From Hypoxylon rubiginosum (lineage: Eukaryota; Ascomycota; Sordariomycetes; Xylariales; Hypoxylaceae), in the NCBI GenBank assembly GCA_902806565.1, contig CADCXA010000066.1:434001-498000 (forward strand): DNA of 64,000 bases, given 5' to 3'. Positions 38,235 through 49,048 of this stretch are shown one piece after another. The position numbers were made by a program, and so were the translations under genes. The notes under the pieces were generated by a model that saw only the letters and a list, made by a program, of their open reading frames with translations, was not told where the DNA came from and did no database searches. Position 1 is the stretch's first letter, and each line of letters starts with the position of its first letter.

Positions 38235-38759
38235 ATACGTCTACCGAGACTGAAACTCCAAAGGCAAGGCTTTGGCATGATTACGTCGAAAAATCTTGCT
38301 ACTCTTTTGTAAATTAGTATAGAACGCGCAAATTACTGTATTTCGAGGTTGCAAGAAAAATGTATTCAGGACGGTACGGATTTCTAGTCTTTTCTTCGGG
38401 ATTTCACGGAAAGGTAAGGTAGCTACGCACACGCGAGTAAATACCTACCGTACTCTCAGTATGGAGGAAAATAAACTTGTGCCACTGCCGAATAGTATTG
38501 GAATTTGCCTCATTGACTTGATCCGAGGAGGAATGGCTATCTTACACTTCTGGTGGAGGAGTAAGGGGGTGGCGCAGCATGCCGTGTAACAGTGCGTAAG
38601 CCACATCAGACCGTTCGCCAAACGGCCCCCACCAACGTCATTTTAGCCATCTCTAAGAAGGAACTCGCCATAATTCATATTAGGAACACTATCGTGTCTG
38701 TTTTATTGCGATATTCTACTTTCACTTCGCTTTTTAGCATTACTTAAATAATAAAGACA
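38235..38759. other. Spacer between the two NTase-fold genes
   Basis: About 525 nt between same-strand genes. It should hold the 3' UTR of the first and the promoter of the second. AT-rich just before 38760. No gene seen. Confidence 0.65.
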
Positions 38760-39592
38760 ATGACCGATTCAGCTAATGCCCGCGACCGGCCAGCGAGTCA
38801 TAACGGTCGAGGGATAGAGGAGATATTACAAGTTATCCAGACCCTCAAAGATGCTAATATTATATCTTGCATAGTAGGTGGCAAGGCCCTGTTATATTAC
38901 GGAGTGCATCGCATGCCAACCGTACGTCTTTCTCATTCCCATCACTAAACTACGTCTAATTTTCCATCCAGGATTGGCACGTCTGTGTACCCAACGATCA
39001 GTTTCTTAATGCATCTGCTATCTTCACACGTCTCAGCGACGCGTATGAACCAGGACCCAAGATCCTACCACAGATCAAGTCGCTGTTACACACATACCCT
39101 CGCTTTAAGCAGAAGGGTGTCGATTTTTCATTTTACATCATGCCGGCGTCCGAGTACTTCGTTGCCGACCTCGATGAGACTATGATCGAGCACAGTAGGA
39201 ATAATGTACCCTATCCTAAGCTGGAGGATTTCGCGCAGAGTCTGGTAACCACCCAGCGCTGGCCGGAGCTCGCTCAACTGATCGACGGTATGAACTTGGA
39301 TGAAGAATGGGGCCCCGCGCATCTGCACCTGGACATGCCCAGCCAGGCTGAGACGGACTACGTCGTGGCGAAGAATATAAAGTACAGATCGTTCCAAGAC
39401 GAGTTTCCCGGCTCGAACCTCCGAGTTGGCACCCTCGCCGAAAAGCCAATCGATCGGACTAAGAAGTGGCAGAGTCTTGTGGAAGCTAAACAGAATCGCA
39501 TGAAGCCTCATCTGTCTAAAGAAAGGTACGCCACGCAGTTTCGTAGGAAGGGCTCGCAAGATCCTCGCCTTCGAGAAGACAGGGCTGTGTAA
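38760..39592 (+). CDS. Nucleotidyltransferase-fold protein, cytosolic
   Basis: Exons are 38760..38921 and 38972..39592 (phase 0, 50-nt intron), giving 260 residues. After a short polar start comes IISCIVGGKALLYYGVHRMP (GG at 40-41), then TDWHVCVPN with Asp55 and His57, and GVDFSFYIMP with Asp105. This is the same GG...DxD...D layout as in the preceding gene, except that the second Asp of DxD is His57, so the protein could be inactive or metal-altered. There is no signal peptide. The remainder is mixed helical and polar with a basic C-terminus. The similar length, same strand and 525-nt gap suggest an old duplication, though sequence identity with the first copy is low. No named family is claimed. 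Confidence 0.7.
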
Positions 39593-40800
39593 AAGAGATA
39601 GGGATGCCTAGGATCTACGAAGGCTGCCGTAGACTCGGGGCATCATCTTGGGGAAATGCAAGCGATGCTCTCGCAATTACGAGCGAGGCCGCTATGACAT
39701 TCATGCCGCCTGCCCCAATGCCCTAACCTCTCCGGTCTGCGATCGGCATCTTATCGCTTGATGTGCCCCCGCGGAGACCACTGCCCAGGATGAAGAGGGT
39801 TACCACGCCGATGAATACCCATCGACGACCCCAGAGATCGCATAACTGGCCGAAAAGGGGCTAAAAAGCTGCGCTCGTCAGAAAGTAGATTTTAGCCACC
39901 CGGAAGTAGATCACGCCCGGATTATCTAGAAATACATGCCATGACGTACATACTCGGTTGGAGGAATGTCTTCTCGTGCGCTCCTAAGGTTGTCGGCTAC
40001 ACAAGATGCTAGGAGAACGATATCAACCTATTTGTGGCCTTAAACATGATCGGCAACTACTTGCTTGAATATATCGAGCTCTTGGAATAGGGATGATTCC
40101 GATAGTGAATAAGTCCTTGGAAGTACAAATTTATCCTTTCTCCGCCGGACAATTCAAGTACCCCGGTATTACATTTCATCCGGCTCCGAGCTCTTTACTT
40201 TGTCTCATCCCTTACATCCGTAGAGTGCCGAGGTACACTATAAAACTACGCTACATACCAACTTCCCATAATCAAATCACACCGCATCCAATACACCATT
40301 TCGGTCTGCGACAAGCGATTATGGTGATCGTTTACCTCATTATAGCTGCCGCAGCGACATGGCTTATTTGAAGATAATTCTTGTCAGCTCATGCTTGTCC
40401 AGCTCGTAACTCGGTACGACTTCAATCTATCTAGTGATGTTCAAACTCGACCACAGGGCGCAGCATACAACTTTTCGAACATGCCCAATATGGCAGCACA
40501 TATATTGCTCAAGGAAAAACGCGTCTAAATACGGGGAAGGAGGTGGTGCATGACAACGTCAACGCACCTAGGTATGCGTATAATCGGTACCTAAACTCAC
40601 GTATAACATGTGTCGCTCCAGTTCAAACGTAAAGGAGCAGAACTGTCTAACTAAACACACAAGTCAAGTTTCGACAATAAGATTAGAAAACCTGATGTAA
40701 ATTATTAAAAATACAATGCCTCGAAACTCCGGTCAAGCATATCAAAACAATATTAATTCGGACCAGTCCGCCGTCTAGGTTAGTCTCCCTCGCGAGCCGC
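39593..40800. other. Spacer holding an MFS relic
   Basis: About 1.2 kb between convergent genes. The MFS remnant is listed separately (39663-39960). The ORF at 40093-40371 is not convincing. The right end is the 3' flank of the SDR gene. Confidence 0.6.
39663..39960 (-). pseudogene. MFS (DHA2-type) transporter relic with RIP-like stops
   Basis: Reading the minus strand from about 39930 gives the TM2-TM4 part of a 14-helix drug/H+ antiporter: YFLTSAAF, stop, PLFGQLCDLWGRRW, VFIGVVTLFILGSG, then a stop, GIGAGGMNVIAASL. The loop DLWGRRW is the motif A of the family. Both in-frame stops are TAG at places where the family usually has Gln (before PLFG and before GIG), so each fits a single CAG to TAG change. 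No start, no N-terminal or C-terminal half is present. It is a dead fragment. Confidence 0.85.
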
Positions 40801-41643
40801 CTAATCCCGCTTCTTCACCACCCGCTCCACGACGTCCAGCCCGACCATCTTCTTGAGCGTGCCGTCGAACATGCCGTACGGCAGCACGGCCGACAGCCGG
40901 CCGAGCCGTGCGCCGTCGCCGCGCCAGAGGGCCGGCGCCGGGCTCTTCCGCAGCAGGTCCTGGACGGTCTCGCGGGCCCACCGGTCGGACGGGAACTCGG
41001 CGGCCGCGAACAGGTCCGTGTTGGTCTTCTCGACGTCCGCGCGGGCGGGGCCGTAGATGGAATTCTCGGGGAGCCGGAACTCGGGCGCGTTGGCGATGAA
41101 GTTGGTGCGGACGGCGCCCGTCTTCAGGTCGACGACCCGGATGCCCCACGGCTGCAGCTCCACGCGCAGGCAGTCGGTGATCATGGCCAGCGCCGCCTTG
41201 GACGCGGCGTAAGGGCCCTGGAACGGGAGCGGGAACACGGACAGGACGGACGTGTGGTTGACGACGACGGGGCTGGGCGACTTGAGCAGCAGCGGCAGGA
41301 ACCCCTGGATCACGGAGACGGGCGCCCACACGTTGACGTCGAACATCTTCCGGGCCTCGGCGACGTCCATGTCGACGACGGGGATGGCGTACCCCTGGCC
41401 CGCGTTGTTGACGAGGATGTCGAGGCCAGGCAGCTTCGCCGCGCACTCGGCGATGGAGGACGCGGACAGGACGTCGAGCGAGAGGGTCTCGATGCCCTGC
41501 GCCGCGAGCTTCTCCATCTTAGCCGGGTTCCGCGCCGTGGCGTAGACCTTGAGGCCGGCCTTGTGGAAGGCGACCGCCAGGTCGGCGCCCATGCCGCCGT
41601 CCGAGCAGCCGGTGATGAGGACGGTCCGCTTAGGGCTCGTCAT
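40801..41643 (-). CDS. SDR, Ayr1/acyl-DHAP reductase-like
   Basis: This is a single-exon classical short-chain dehydrogenase of 280 residues. It contains the cofactor loop TGCSDGGMG (11-19), NNAG (79-82), catalytic Ser132 and the YAASK active site (Tyr145, Lys149). The form GCSDGGMG and the overall layout resemble NADPH-dependent 1-acyldihydroxyacetone phosphate reductase (Ayr1) relatives, a group in fungi that includes many uncharacterised reductases. The ATG at 41643 starts just before the cofactor fold; the in-frame GTG 84 nt upstream is not a plausible start. The reading frame is GC-rich compared with its flanks. It is the first of four same-strand genes (SDR, regulator, RTA1, SDR). Confidence 0.88.
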   Translation of the reverse strand: MTSPKRTVLITGCSDGGMGADLAVAFHKAGLKVYATARNPAKMEKLAAQGIETLSLDVLSASSIAECAAKLPGLDILVNNAGQGYAIPVVDMDVAEARKMFDVNVWAPVSVIQGFLPLLLKSPSPVVVNHTSVLSVFPLPFQGPYAASKAALAMITDCLRVELQPWGIRVVDLKTGAVRTNFIANAPEFRLPENSIYGPARADVEKTNTDLFAAAEFPSDRWARETVQDLLRKSPAPALWRGDGARLGRLSAVLPYGMFDGTLKKMVGLDVVERVVKKRD

Positions 41644-43180
41644 CTTCTTTGAGTGGAGGGGGGGGACAAGAGAGATACGATAGGCGCAAGATGCAAGGGA
41701 TGATGCTAATAGAATATAGGTCGGCACAATATTATGAATAGGTTACTTAGACTGAGCGAATTGTCGTTTAGTTCCAAAAAGGGGAGGAGGCACATAAATG
41801 TTATAAGTACCGGATGTGACCTGTCATTATTACAGTATCCTGCCGAGGAGGACTCCGCTTCTCTCTTGCATGTGGTCTTCTCGACCTGCCATTGAATGCT
41901 GCTTTAGACTTTAGTAAGCACATTTCCCGAACGATTTGCTTCGATCGTGTTGTTAAGTCTTCAAGCTAATTTAGTCTTCTTGGTAGAGGTTGAAAGTAGC
42001 ATTACTAGCAAGGGTCAGTTCTGTCTATTCAGGCAATTTTATCTCCGCGATGGTCCGTAGGTGTAACTCATGCCTCCGCGCCGACCCTCCGTTCCCCCGG
42101 GTTCGGCTTGTTCCATGCGCCGGTTCGTCTAGGCCAGACGGATAAGATAAAAGCTCTCATTTCCCCATTTTAGCGCATTTTATGCGAATGTTAAAAGATG
42201 AAGAGATCGACAACAACCCCGTTTATCTTCAACCGAATCCGAATTGGTGCTATGATTTAGAGCGGGACGACAAAGTCTAATGCTAAAGATGAAGATTTGA
42301 AATCGCCTAGGTACCTCCTAAGCTACAATGTCGAGAAGCTTGGTTGTACGCTTGGCGATTTAGAGTCTTTACGCAGTACCAATAGTAATGTTTTGCCGAA
42401 CAACTACTACAGGACAATGTAACCAACTTCAATACTTGACCTTGCAATGTCCTATTCATTAGTGAAAAATCTTACTATCTCTAGGCTTTACCGAAATTGT
42501 TATGGTCAACTGTTCTTATCCCGGGAGTATATCTCAAAGGGGCGGACTCCCGCCCGGAGGTAACAACAATATCCGATTAAATCCTCCGGGTAGTCGATAG
42601 CAACAACCCGGGGAACTTTTGGAAGACGTGATCCGTACGCATGGCGTTCAGCGGGTCCTTGAAATTCGATTCGATTCTCATTAATAATCTACATACGCTT
42701 TTCCTCTCCACCGTTATAGCGCGAGTTCTTAGCGGGCTCTAGATAGGAGATGAGACAGGAGCGTTACTGTACATTTCCCCGTGGTCCCCGGAAGTCAGGT
42801 TGATAGCTCCTCGTGCAACAATATCCCCCCTTGGTTTGCTTTGTAATAGATTTGGCCGTGCTCAAGGATATTTTCCCATCGCTAACGTGGGCCAACACTA
42901 ACCACGATCTTCAAGATACTGGCGTATATTACGTCCTTAACCCTGAGACGCCGTGCACAAGAGCGTCGCATACCTAAGAGCTGCCTCGGTGTTTTTGCCC
43001 TGTCCTTAGAAGACACGTCGGTAAATGATTGCAGTTGGTGACCGTCAAAATCGCGAGTCGACGCCTCTCGGGTTCCTTGCATGGTACGCAGCATCACTGT
43101 GCTCTTGTGCGTAGTTGATTTTACTAACATGTGCCCTATCCTAGCGCAATGAATCACGGTTCGGTTGTCGAGCATGCTAC
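41644..43180. other. Intergenic, promoter of the SDR
   Basis: About 1.5 kb. Contains no supported gene; the 42882-43223 minus ORF overlaps the end of the regulator gene in another frame and looks like chance. Confidence 0.6.
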
Positions 43181-44491
43181 CTAGGACAGCGTATCCATCA
43201 TCTTCTCCGGCCAGTCGAGCCATTGGTGCAATTCGTCATCCAAGTGCAGTCGCACGCTCTGAATTAGCAATTGGCCAGATATCCCTATAACCCACACATC
43301 TCGACAAAGATGCAGTATTATGGCGTAATACGAGAGAACGAGAAGAGCCTCCGGGCTCCTCTCCGACACGAGTCGCAGAAAGTCGACATTGATGACCACG
43401 GGCCAAGAGATCAAGGATAAGAACGTGGTGATATGCGAGGGATGCTGCTTCTCGGGCCCGTCGACCTTGCTCAGATACCACTGGATCCTGTTCAGAGCAT
43501 CCTGGCAGAACGACTTCTCGTCGGCATTCAATCTTTCCGAGTCCCTGATGAAGCCTCCAAGCTCGGCAGTATGGGATCCTGAATCCACGTAATCTATAAC
43601 CTTGGAATTGCTACGTAGTAGGAAGCCCATGTCCGATTCGATCATCATCTGCCACGCTTCGGCCGTAATATTTCGAACTCCGCGATGTAGCTTCATGTAA
43701 TGCGCGAAGCGGTCCAGGTAGCCGAGGGTGTCTGCCGAGTCTGTGGTTTCGTGGAGCGTGTGCAGCGTCATCAACCAAGAAAAGAGTAAGACCGCGATGC
43801 AATTTTCGCGGTTCACTTTTGTCATCTCACGGTTGAAGATACTCAAGGCGTGAGTCTGCAAGCCGACGGCATGATGCTTGTAAAAGCGAGCTTTCGTGGG
43901 GTCAAGGTGCGCAAGGTGAAGCGCTGCGAAAGCTAGCAGTTCGTTCATCAAATAGGGGCAAGACAGTGCGGTTTCGACAATCATGGCGGGGTTGGCTGTC
44001 ATCTCGGGACTTTCCGATGAGGACGGCAGGTCAAAGTCGCTATTGACGCAATGATGAAATAGTTCTAGCTGGATCATATTGGCGTCCTGGATGGACGGGG
44101 ATTCGCCGCCCGGGCTAAAAGGCGACGATTGATGAGACGAAGGGGATGCATCTGGTTGAAATTGGAGACCGGGGCTCGGGGATAGACTTGCTGCTGCTTC
44201 ATGTGCGGTTGGAAGACTTGGCCGTGACGATATGAATGAGCAATGTCTTGAGCTGATGGAGCAATTGCCGCAGGTTGGCCTACCCTCGTCGCACTAATGG
44301 TATCGTGACTTTAGTTTAAAAGGGGAACTCGAAACTTGGTGATTGATATATACCTACCTAGGTAGGTATATATAACTGCCACCTACCTTGATATGTCGGC
44401 GTTTACATTCAGAACACCCTGCACGAGACTTTCGATGAGAGCGACGGGGCACTCTAGGCCCGTCGTAACTACCCAGGCCCTGGGAAACCAT
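43181..44491 (-). CDS. Zn(II)2Cys6 transcription factor
   Basis: This is a fungal binuclear-cluster regulator of 405 residues. Exons are 44387..44491 and 43181..44293 (93-nt, phase-0 intron falling exactly inside the zinc cluster, after HIK). The cluster has Cys26, Cys29, Cys36, Cys43, Cys46 and Cys53, with spacing C-x2-C-x6-C-x6-C-x2-C-x6-C. A Ser/Pro-rich linker follows, then the helical regulatory region (MIQLELFHHC, LMNELLAFAALHLAHLDP, LHRGVRNI), as in Upc2-like and Fungal_trans_2-type regulators. It is flanked on the same strand by an SDR and an RTA1 transporter, which it may control. The protein is short; the C-terminus ends soon after LHQWLDWPEKM. Confidence 0.9.
44346..44373. repeat. 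Perfect 28-bp palindrome inside an intron
   Basis: The core TACCTACCTAGGTAGGTA (44351-44368) extends by five AT bases on each side without mismatch. It lies within the single intron of the Zn(II)2Cys6 gene, close to its 5' splice site (44386). The same words occur as hairpins elsewhere in the window. Confidence 0.95.
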
Positions 44492-45088
44492 AAGGGATAG
44501 AATAAAACGGTCTGATTATTTGTGACGACATGCGGTACCAGCAGGAGATATATGAAAATATAAAATATGAAATGAAAGATTGTGGCGGAGTAGTTTGTCT
44601 ATGTCGTAGTTTCGTACATCTTTCGTATTAGCCCCTGTGAGTCGTCACTGACTCTCTAGCTCTCAGAGGGGTCGTCAATAGCAGACCCTCTGTACAAATA
44701 TGGCTGCCTAATCACACAGTCATATACAGTGTTACTCGTACGGGATGCATTTCTTTTTGGCGTTACGCCTTTCTAAGTTCGAACCGCTTCCCGCTCCCCG
44801 CTTCGATGCTTCACCATCCCGGCCTCAACCGCCGTCAGGGGTAGTTCGTAATGCATAATAACTGCATTATTAATGCGATATCTACCCAAACTACATAGCT
44901 GCTAAATCTGCAAAACGTGGAGCGCGGATTATGCGAACGTTATCTACTACCTACTATACTATCTAGATGCCCGGAGATCCTTCTTCTCTATGATCCATTT
45001 ATCCTAGGTACATAATAAAGACCCTCTCAATCACCCATACCAAATTGCTAAATAAAGCAAACAGGACAATTCATAATCGCACATGATC
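44492..45088. other. Intergenic, promoter of the regulator
   Basis: About 600 nt between two minus-strand genes: promoter of the regulator and 3' flank of the RTA1 gene. No ORF. Confidence 0.65.
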
Positions 45089-46107
45089 TTACTTGAACGC
45101 CGGCGCGGCGTACCCCGAGTTGCCGAGCCTGCCGTTTGACGGCGCCCCCTCGTTCTGGCCTCGCTCCGCCAGGTCGACCTGGGTGCCGTTGGAGTCGATC
45201 CACTGCATGGGCGCCCTGCCGTCCGCGCCCGGCTTGAGGTTGCCGGGCCACCACCAGAAGAAGACGACCATGACGACCCACATCAGGACGGAGTCGAAGG
45301 CGTAGAAGGTCCACTCGTTCTTGAGGGGGTAGCCGTCGCGTCCCGCGGCGAACTCGACGACGCGGAAGACGCTCCGGACCATGATGAGCGCGCTCACGCC
45401 GTACAGCGCGTTCATGCTGGCCCGCCAGCCCGTGGCGTCGAACGCCGCGATCGCCACCTTGTGCTTCTGGTACCGCGTCTGGAAGAGGCCCGCCGTGGCG
45501 ATGAACAGGCCGAACATGACGATCTGGACGATCAGGCCGCCGACGATGATCTTCTCGCCCGTGTCCGCGTTGCTGTTGCCCATGGCCAGGATGCCGGCGC
45601 CGCCGCCCTGTATGAAGAAGGAGGCGACGTCGCCCGTGACGAACACCTTGGTGAGGATGCCGGGGCGGATGAGGGAGTACTGCTCGCCCTGCACGGCGCG
45701 GATGACGCGGCCCAGGACCATGTAGATCGAGGCGGAGAAGAGGACCGGAGGTAGCAGCGTCAGTATGCTTTGAATTATGTACGGGCCGAGCTCCCCCGTC
45801 GCGTTGTGTGCCGCCGCGCGGCCTCCGTATCCTATAATTTCCACTGGCGGTGCCTGTTAGCGAAGCCTGACAAGATCTAGGTAACTCCTCCATCCGGAAA
45901 AGGGGGAAGGGGGGGGGTAAAGGTAAGTAACATACTGATGCCTCCGATTACGAAGGGCAGGCAGAACCAGAGCCTCGTCTTAAATATCCGGAAGCAGTGG
46001 GCCCCGGTGATTGCCGCGAACAAGACCAAGAAGACGACCGCCGCGGGCAGCGAAGGCACGTACTGCCATAGGTAATAGTCACCCCTGTACGGCTCGAGTT
46101 GGGCCAT
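45089..46107 (-). CDS. RTA1-family seven-helix lipid/xenobiotic transporter
   Basis: This encodes 308 residues of the RTA1/RTM1/Rsb1 family, plasma-membrane proteins linked to export of lipid-like compounds and to resistance. Exons are 45936..46107 and 45089..45843. Hydrophobic segments are evident: PAAVVFLVLFAAITGAHCF, LWFCLPFVIGGI, YIIQSILTLLPPVLFSASIY, IIVGGLIVQIVMFGLFIATA, MNALYGVSALIMVRSVFRVVE and FDSVLMWVVMVVFFWWWPG. Family marks include IEIIGYGGRA-like (here MEIIGYGGRA), LPPVLFSASIYMVLGR, TGDVASFFIQGGGAGI and the VFRVVEFAAG...WTFYAFDS block. The start ATG opens exon 1 and precedes YYLWQYVPSLP, typical of the family. It stands between the regulator and the second SDR. Confidence 0.93.
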
Positions 46108-46936
46108 GGCGGGCGTAGGCTCTAGGTATCGTGTGTAATTCCGTGTATCTTTTCTCAAGATTCGGACAGTCTTGAGGATGTACAGACACTTGGGAAGTTG
46201 ATGAAGATGAAGGTCAAGAAGAGTCTTTTTTTATTATAACTACTATCGAGAGCGACAAAGTATCTATATACAAAAAGCATCCGTTTGGGCATGTTTTCGC
46301 CTGGTAGATCCTTGACACAAGTATCCGCGTATATCAAGCTGCGGTGCATGGATAACAGTAATCCAGACTCCTAAGCAGTCTGAATCGTACCTGTAAGCTA
46401 AGCCCCTCAGTGGTTACTTATATCAGGACTGGGCCATTGCGAAGACAGATGAATCGTTTCGGGGGCCGGCACGAACCAATAGGAGAGCGTTATATACGCG
46501 GACATGGTCTCAGTGGACTGGGTGTGGGTTTGTCTGGATTTGTCTAGCTCCGCTCTCCCCCGTCAGCTTCGCAGACTCTTTTGGTCCTACCGAAAATGGA
46601 ATTCTCAGCCAATAGCATCTCGACCGTTCCGCGGAAAGGAAATCTCAAATGACTTGGTCACGGCCTTGGCGAAATAGTATGTCGCATTTAACTGTGCAGA
46701 TGCACGACTCGCGGATAGAACAGTCACGCCAAAGGAAGACTCCGATTAATTCAAGTTGAAACTGGGTACCTAATATGCCTCGTCTCTATTTGCAAAGATG
46801 AACCGAGACGATTCTATTTACGATACCATCTTATCAACATACACACAAGCATCGGCCGAATTCCGCATAGTTCTCAAAGCCCCATCAGGGGTACCTAATG
46901 GAGGGTCTAAGCACGTCGCCATTTCACCATCTCTCC
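46108..46936. other. Intergenic, promoter of the RTA1 gene
   Basis: About 830 nt between two minus-strand genes. It should contain the promoter of RTA1 and the 3' flank of the SDR. An AT run lies near 46230. No gene seen. Confidence 0.65.
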
Positions 46937-47804
46937 TTACCACCCCAAAGCCTCACCAGTATACAGCAGCATCTTCCCGCCGTGCTTTTCCTTGCTGGTC
47001 GCAGCAAGCACCCGCATCATCCCGTCGCAGGATTCGTCCACCGTCAGCTCGGCCTTGTCCCCGAACCCCAGCCCCCGCGCGCCGGCGTTGCCCAGGTCCG
47101 TCTGCACCCAGCCGGGCCCCAGGACGAACGCGTTCAGCCAGTCGTCCTCGGCGTTGATCCGGATCGTGAGCCAGTTGGCGGCCGCCTTGGACGGCCCGTA
47201 CGCGGCGTTCGTGATGGGGGGTTGGTTCCTGTGTTGATGGGTTAGAACGTATGAGCGAACAAGCCCCCAAGTTTATTATGTCTCTTCCCTCTCCCTTCCC
47301 CTCCCCTCTTCTCTAAGTCGAAATGGGGGCATTCATCTCTCGGACGTACGCTAGCAGGCCGGCCGTAGACCCCATCGGCGCGAACACGGGCTCCCCGGAC
47401 GACCTCCGCAGCAGCGGGCGCGTGGCCTGGTACAGCGTCACAAGCCCGTACACGTTGGGCTCCATGTGGCCCTTGAGGTCCGCGATCTTAAGATCCGCGA
47501 CCGCGGGCCACGCGTACGAGACGCCGGCGTTGGCGACCACCACGTCGAGGCGGTCGATCCCGTGGGATTCCTGAAGCGCCTTGACAGCATCGAAGGCGTC
47601 CTGATCGACGCGCGCATCGACCTTAACCACGATAAGACGGCTGCCCTCGCCCCTGGGCAGGTCGGCGAGGGCCTGGGAGGTGGGGTGCGCCGGGTCGCGG
47701 TTCGCGGCGATCACGACGTGGTCCGGCAGGGCGAGGTAGCGCTGCAGCAGCCCCTTTCCCAGTCCCCGGTTCGCTCCCGTGATCAGAACAATAGTAGGTA
47801 CCAT
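46937..47804 (-). CDS. SDR, carbonyl/ketoreductase-like
   Basis: This SDR has 248 residues. Exons are 47350..47804 and 46937..47228 (121-nt intron, GTACGT donor). If the intron were read through, the frame would stop early after NAPIST, so splicing is needed to reach the active site. The cofactor motif is TGANRGLG (9-16), NAG is at 92-94, Asn117 is in a typical PNV segment, Ser146 lies in MGST and the active site is YGPSK (Tyr162, Lys166). The tail after it (WLTIRINAED, then FVLGPGWVQTDLGNAGA) is a complete SDR end with the substrate loop, ending EALGW. It resembles small fungal carbonyl reductases of the NorA/ketoreductase type found in metabolite clusters. Substrate unknown. Confidence 0.9.
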
Positions 47805-49048
47805 GACGGATGAGTGACTTTATGTATGCGATTGAATTAAATAAATAGCGACAAGAGAGAGGCGTTGTGCGTGCTCGCTCGCGTCACCTTTGTATGTCCC
47901 TGTAAGGTTGGTGATATTACGATTCAGGAGCCGAAGCGGGACGGAAAACTAGCCGAATTGTCCGCGCTGATAAACCCGTCCAATGTTCAGGTTCCTTCAT
48001 CACTTTCCATCAGATATTACCAATATTCTGTCTCCATTTTACAAGTAATTACTGAAATAAAATGCCCATATAGATTTCGCTATTTGGGGTTTATACTTTT
48101 CCATTTTGTTTGCGTTAATAGCTTGTAAGAGGTGAGCGGGCACAATTATATTGCCCAAGGCACTCTCTAATTGAGGCGCAATAATCCATACTGCCGTGGA
48201 TATTATGATAAGGGAGTTGAATTGTTCAATGGGGACTGTGGTAAACTTGCACAATGGCATTATTGGACAAGCATCGTCCTAGCTCTCTGGAACGATAGCG
48301 TTGCTAGAAAATCGGCTTCTAGAAGTTAATGAGCAACGCTGGATAGCTCTCGTGAAGCGAGTAGGCTCAGGGATGAAGATGATTGGGTGATTTAATTCAT
48401 CAAACTCTAGAAAGGAATGGAATCGCAGGATAGAAAATAATAGGGGGGAAAGGGGGAAGTATTCTAAAGGTGACATATTACAAGGTAGCACAAAGCTCGA
48501 CAGAGGACGCACGGAATCAATACATCTCAAAGAAAGAAAATGCACCAGAAAGAAACATATCGAAACAACTTGTGTAAGGCTATCTAGAACCAATAAGCGT
48601 GCAGGGTTTTGATCTTCCTATAGCGATGGACTTCGAACCGGTATTGAGTAAGTTACTCGCTTATCACGAATGAAGACGGGATTGAGTGAGATTAACGCAT
48701 GCAGCAACATGATTCGAAATGGGGGCGCTCGGCATAAACCGAGAGCACTGCTAGTATATGAATGTTATTGGTTGTCGTTAGCAGCTATGGGGAAAGTGGT
48801 AGTTATCTCGAGATCAAGTAAGAGTTGCTCATTGGCGTAAGCCTCATGTAAGACATGCCTTAGCGGGCAAGCCTTTTTATTCCTCTCATCATCGAGCTAG
48901 TAAGGCCGTAGCCGGCTACTCTTCAGACACCACGGAAGCTATAGTAGCCATCCCGGGAGGGCTCGCAAGCCACGTATGTACGGTGTGTGCAGTAAGTACC
49001 TTGACGTACTTAACAGGCTCGACCCAAAAACGCCACTTGATTTCCCAT
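47805..49048. other. Intergenic, no supported gene
   Basis: About 1.2 kb between two minus-strand genes: promoter of the SDR (left) and 3' flank of hsk3 (right). No supported ORF. Confidence 0.65.

Noticed and set aside
43181..46107. Idea of a secondary-metabolite cluster with a backbone enzyme
   Set aside because: No PKS, NRPS, terpene cyclase or similar core enzyme is present in the window; only a small tailoring/resistance-type block can be supported.
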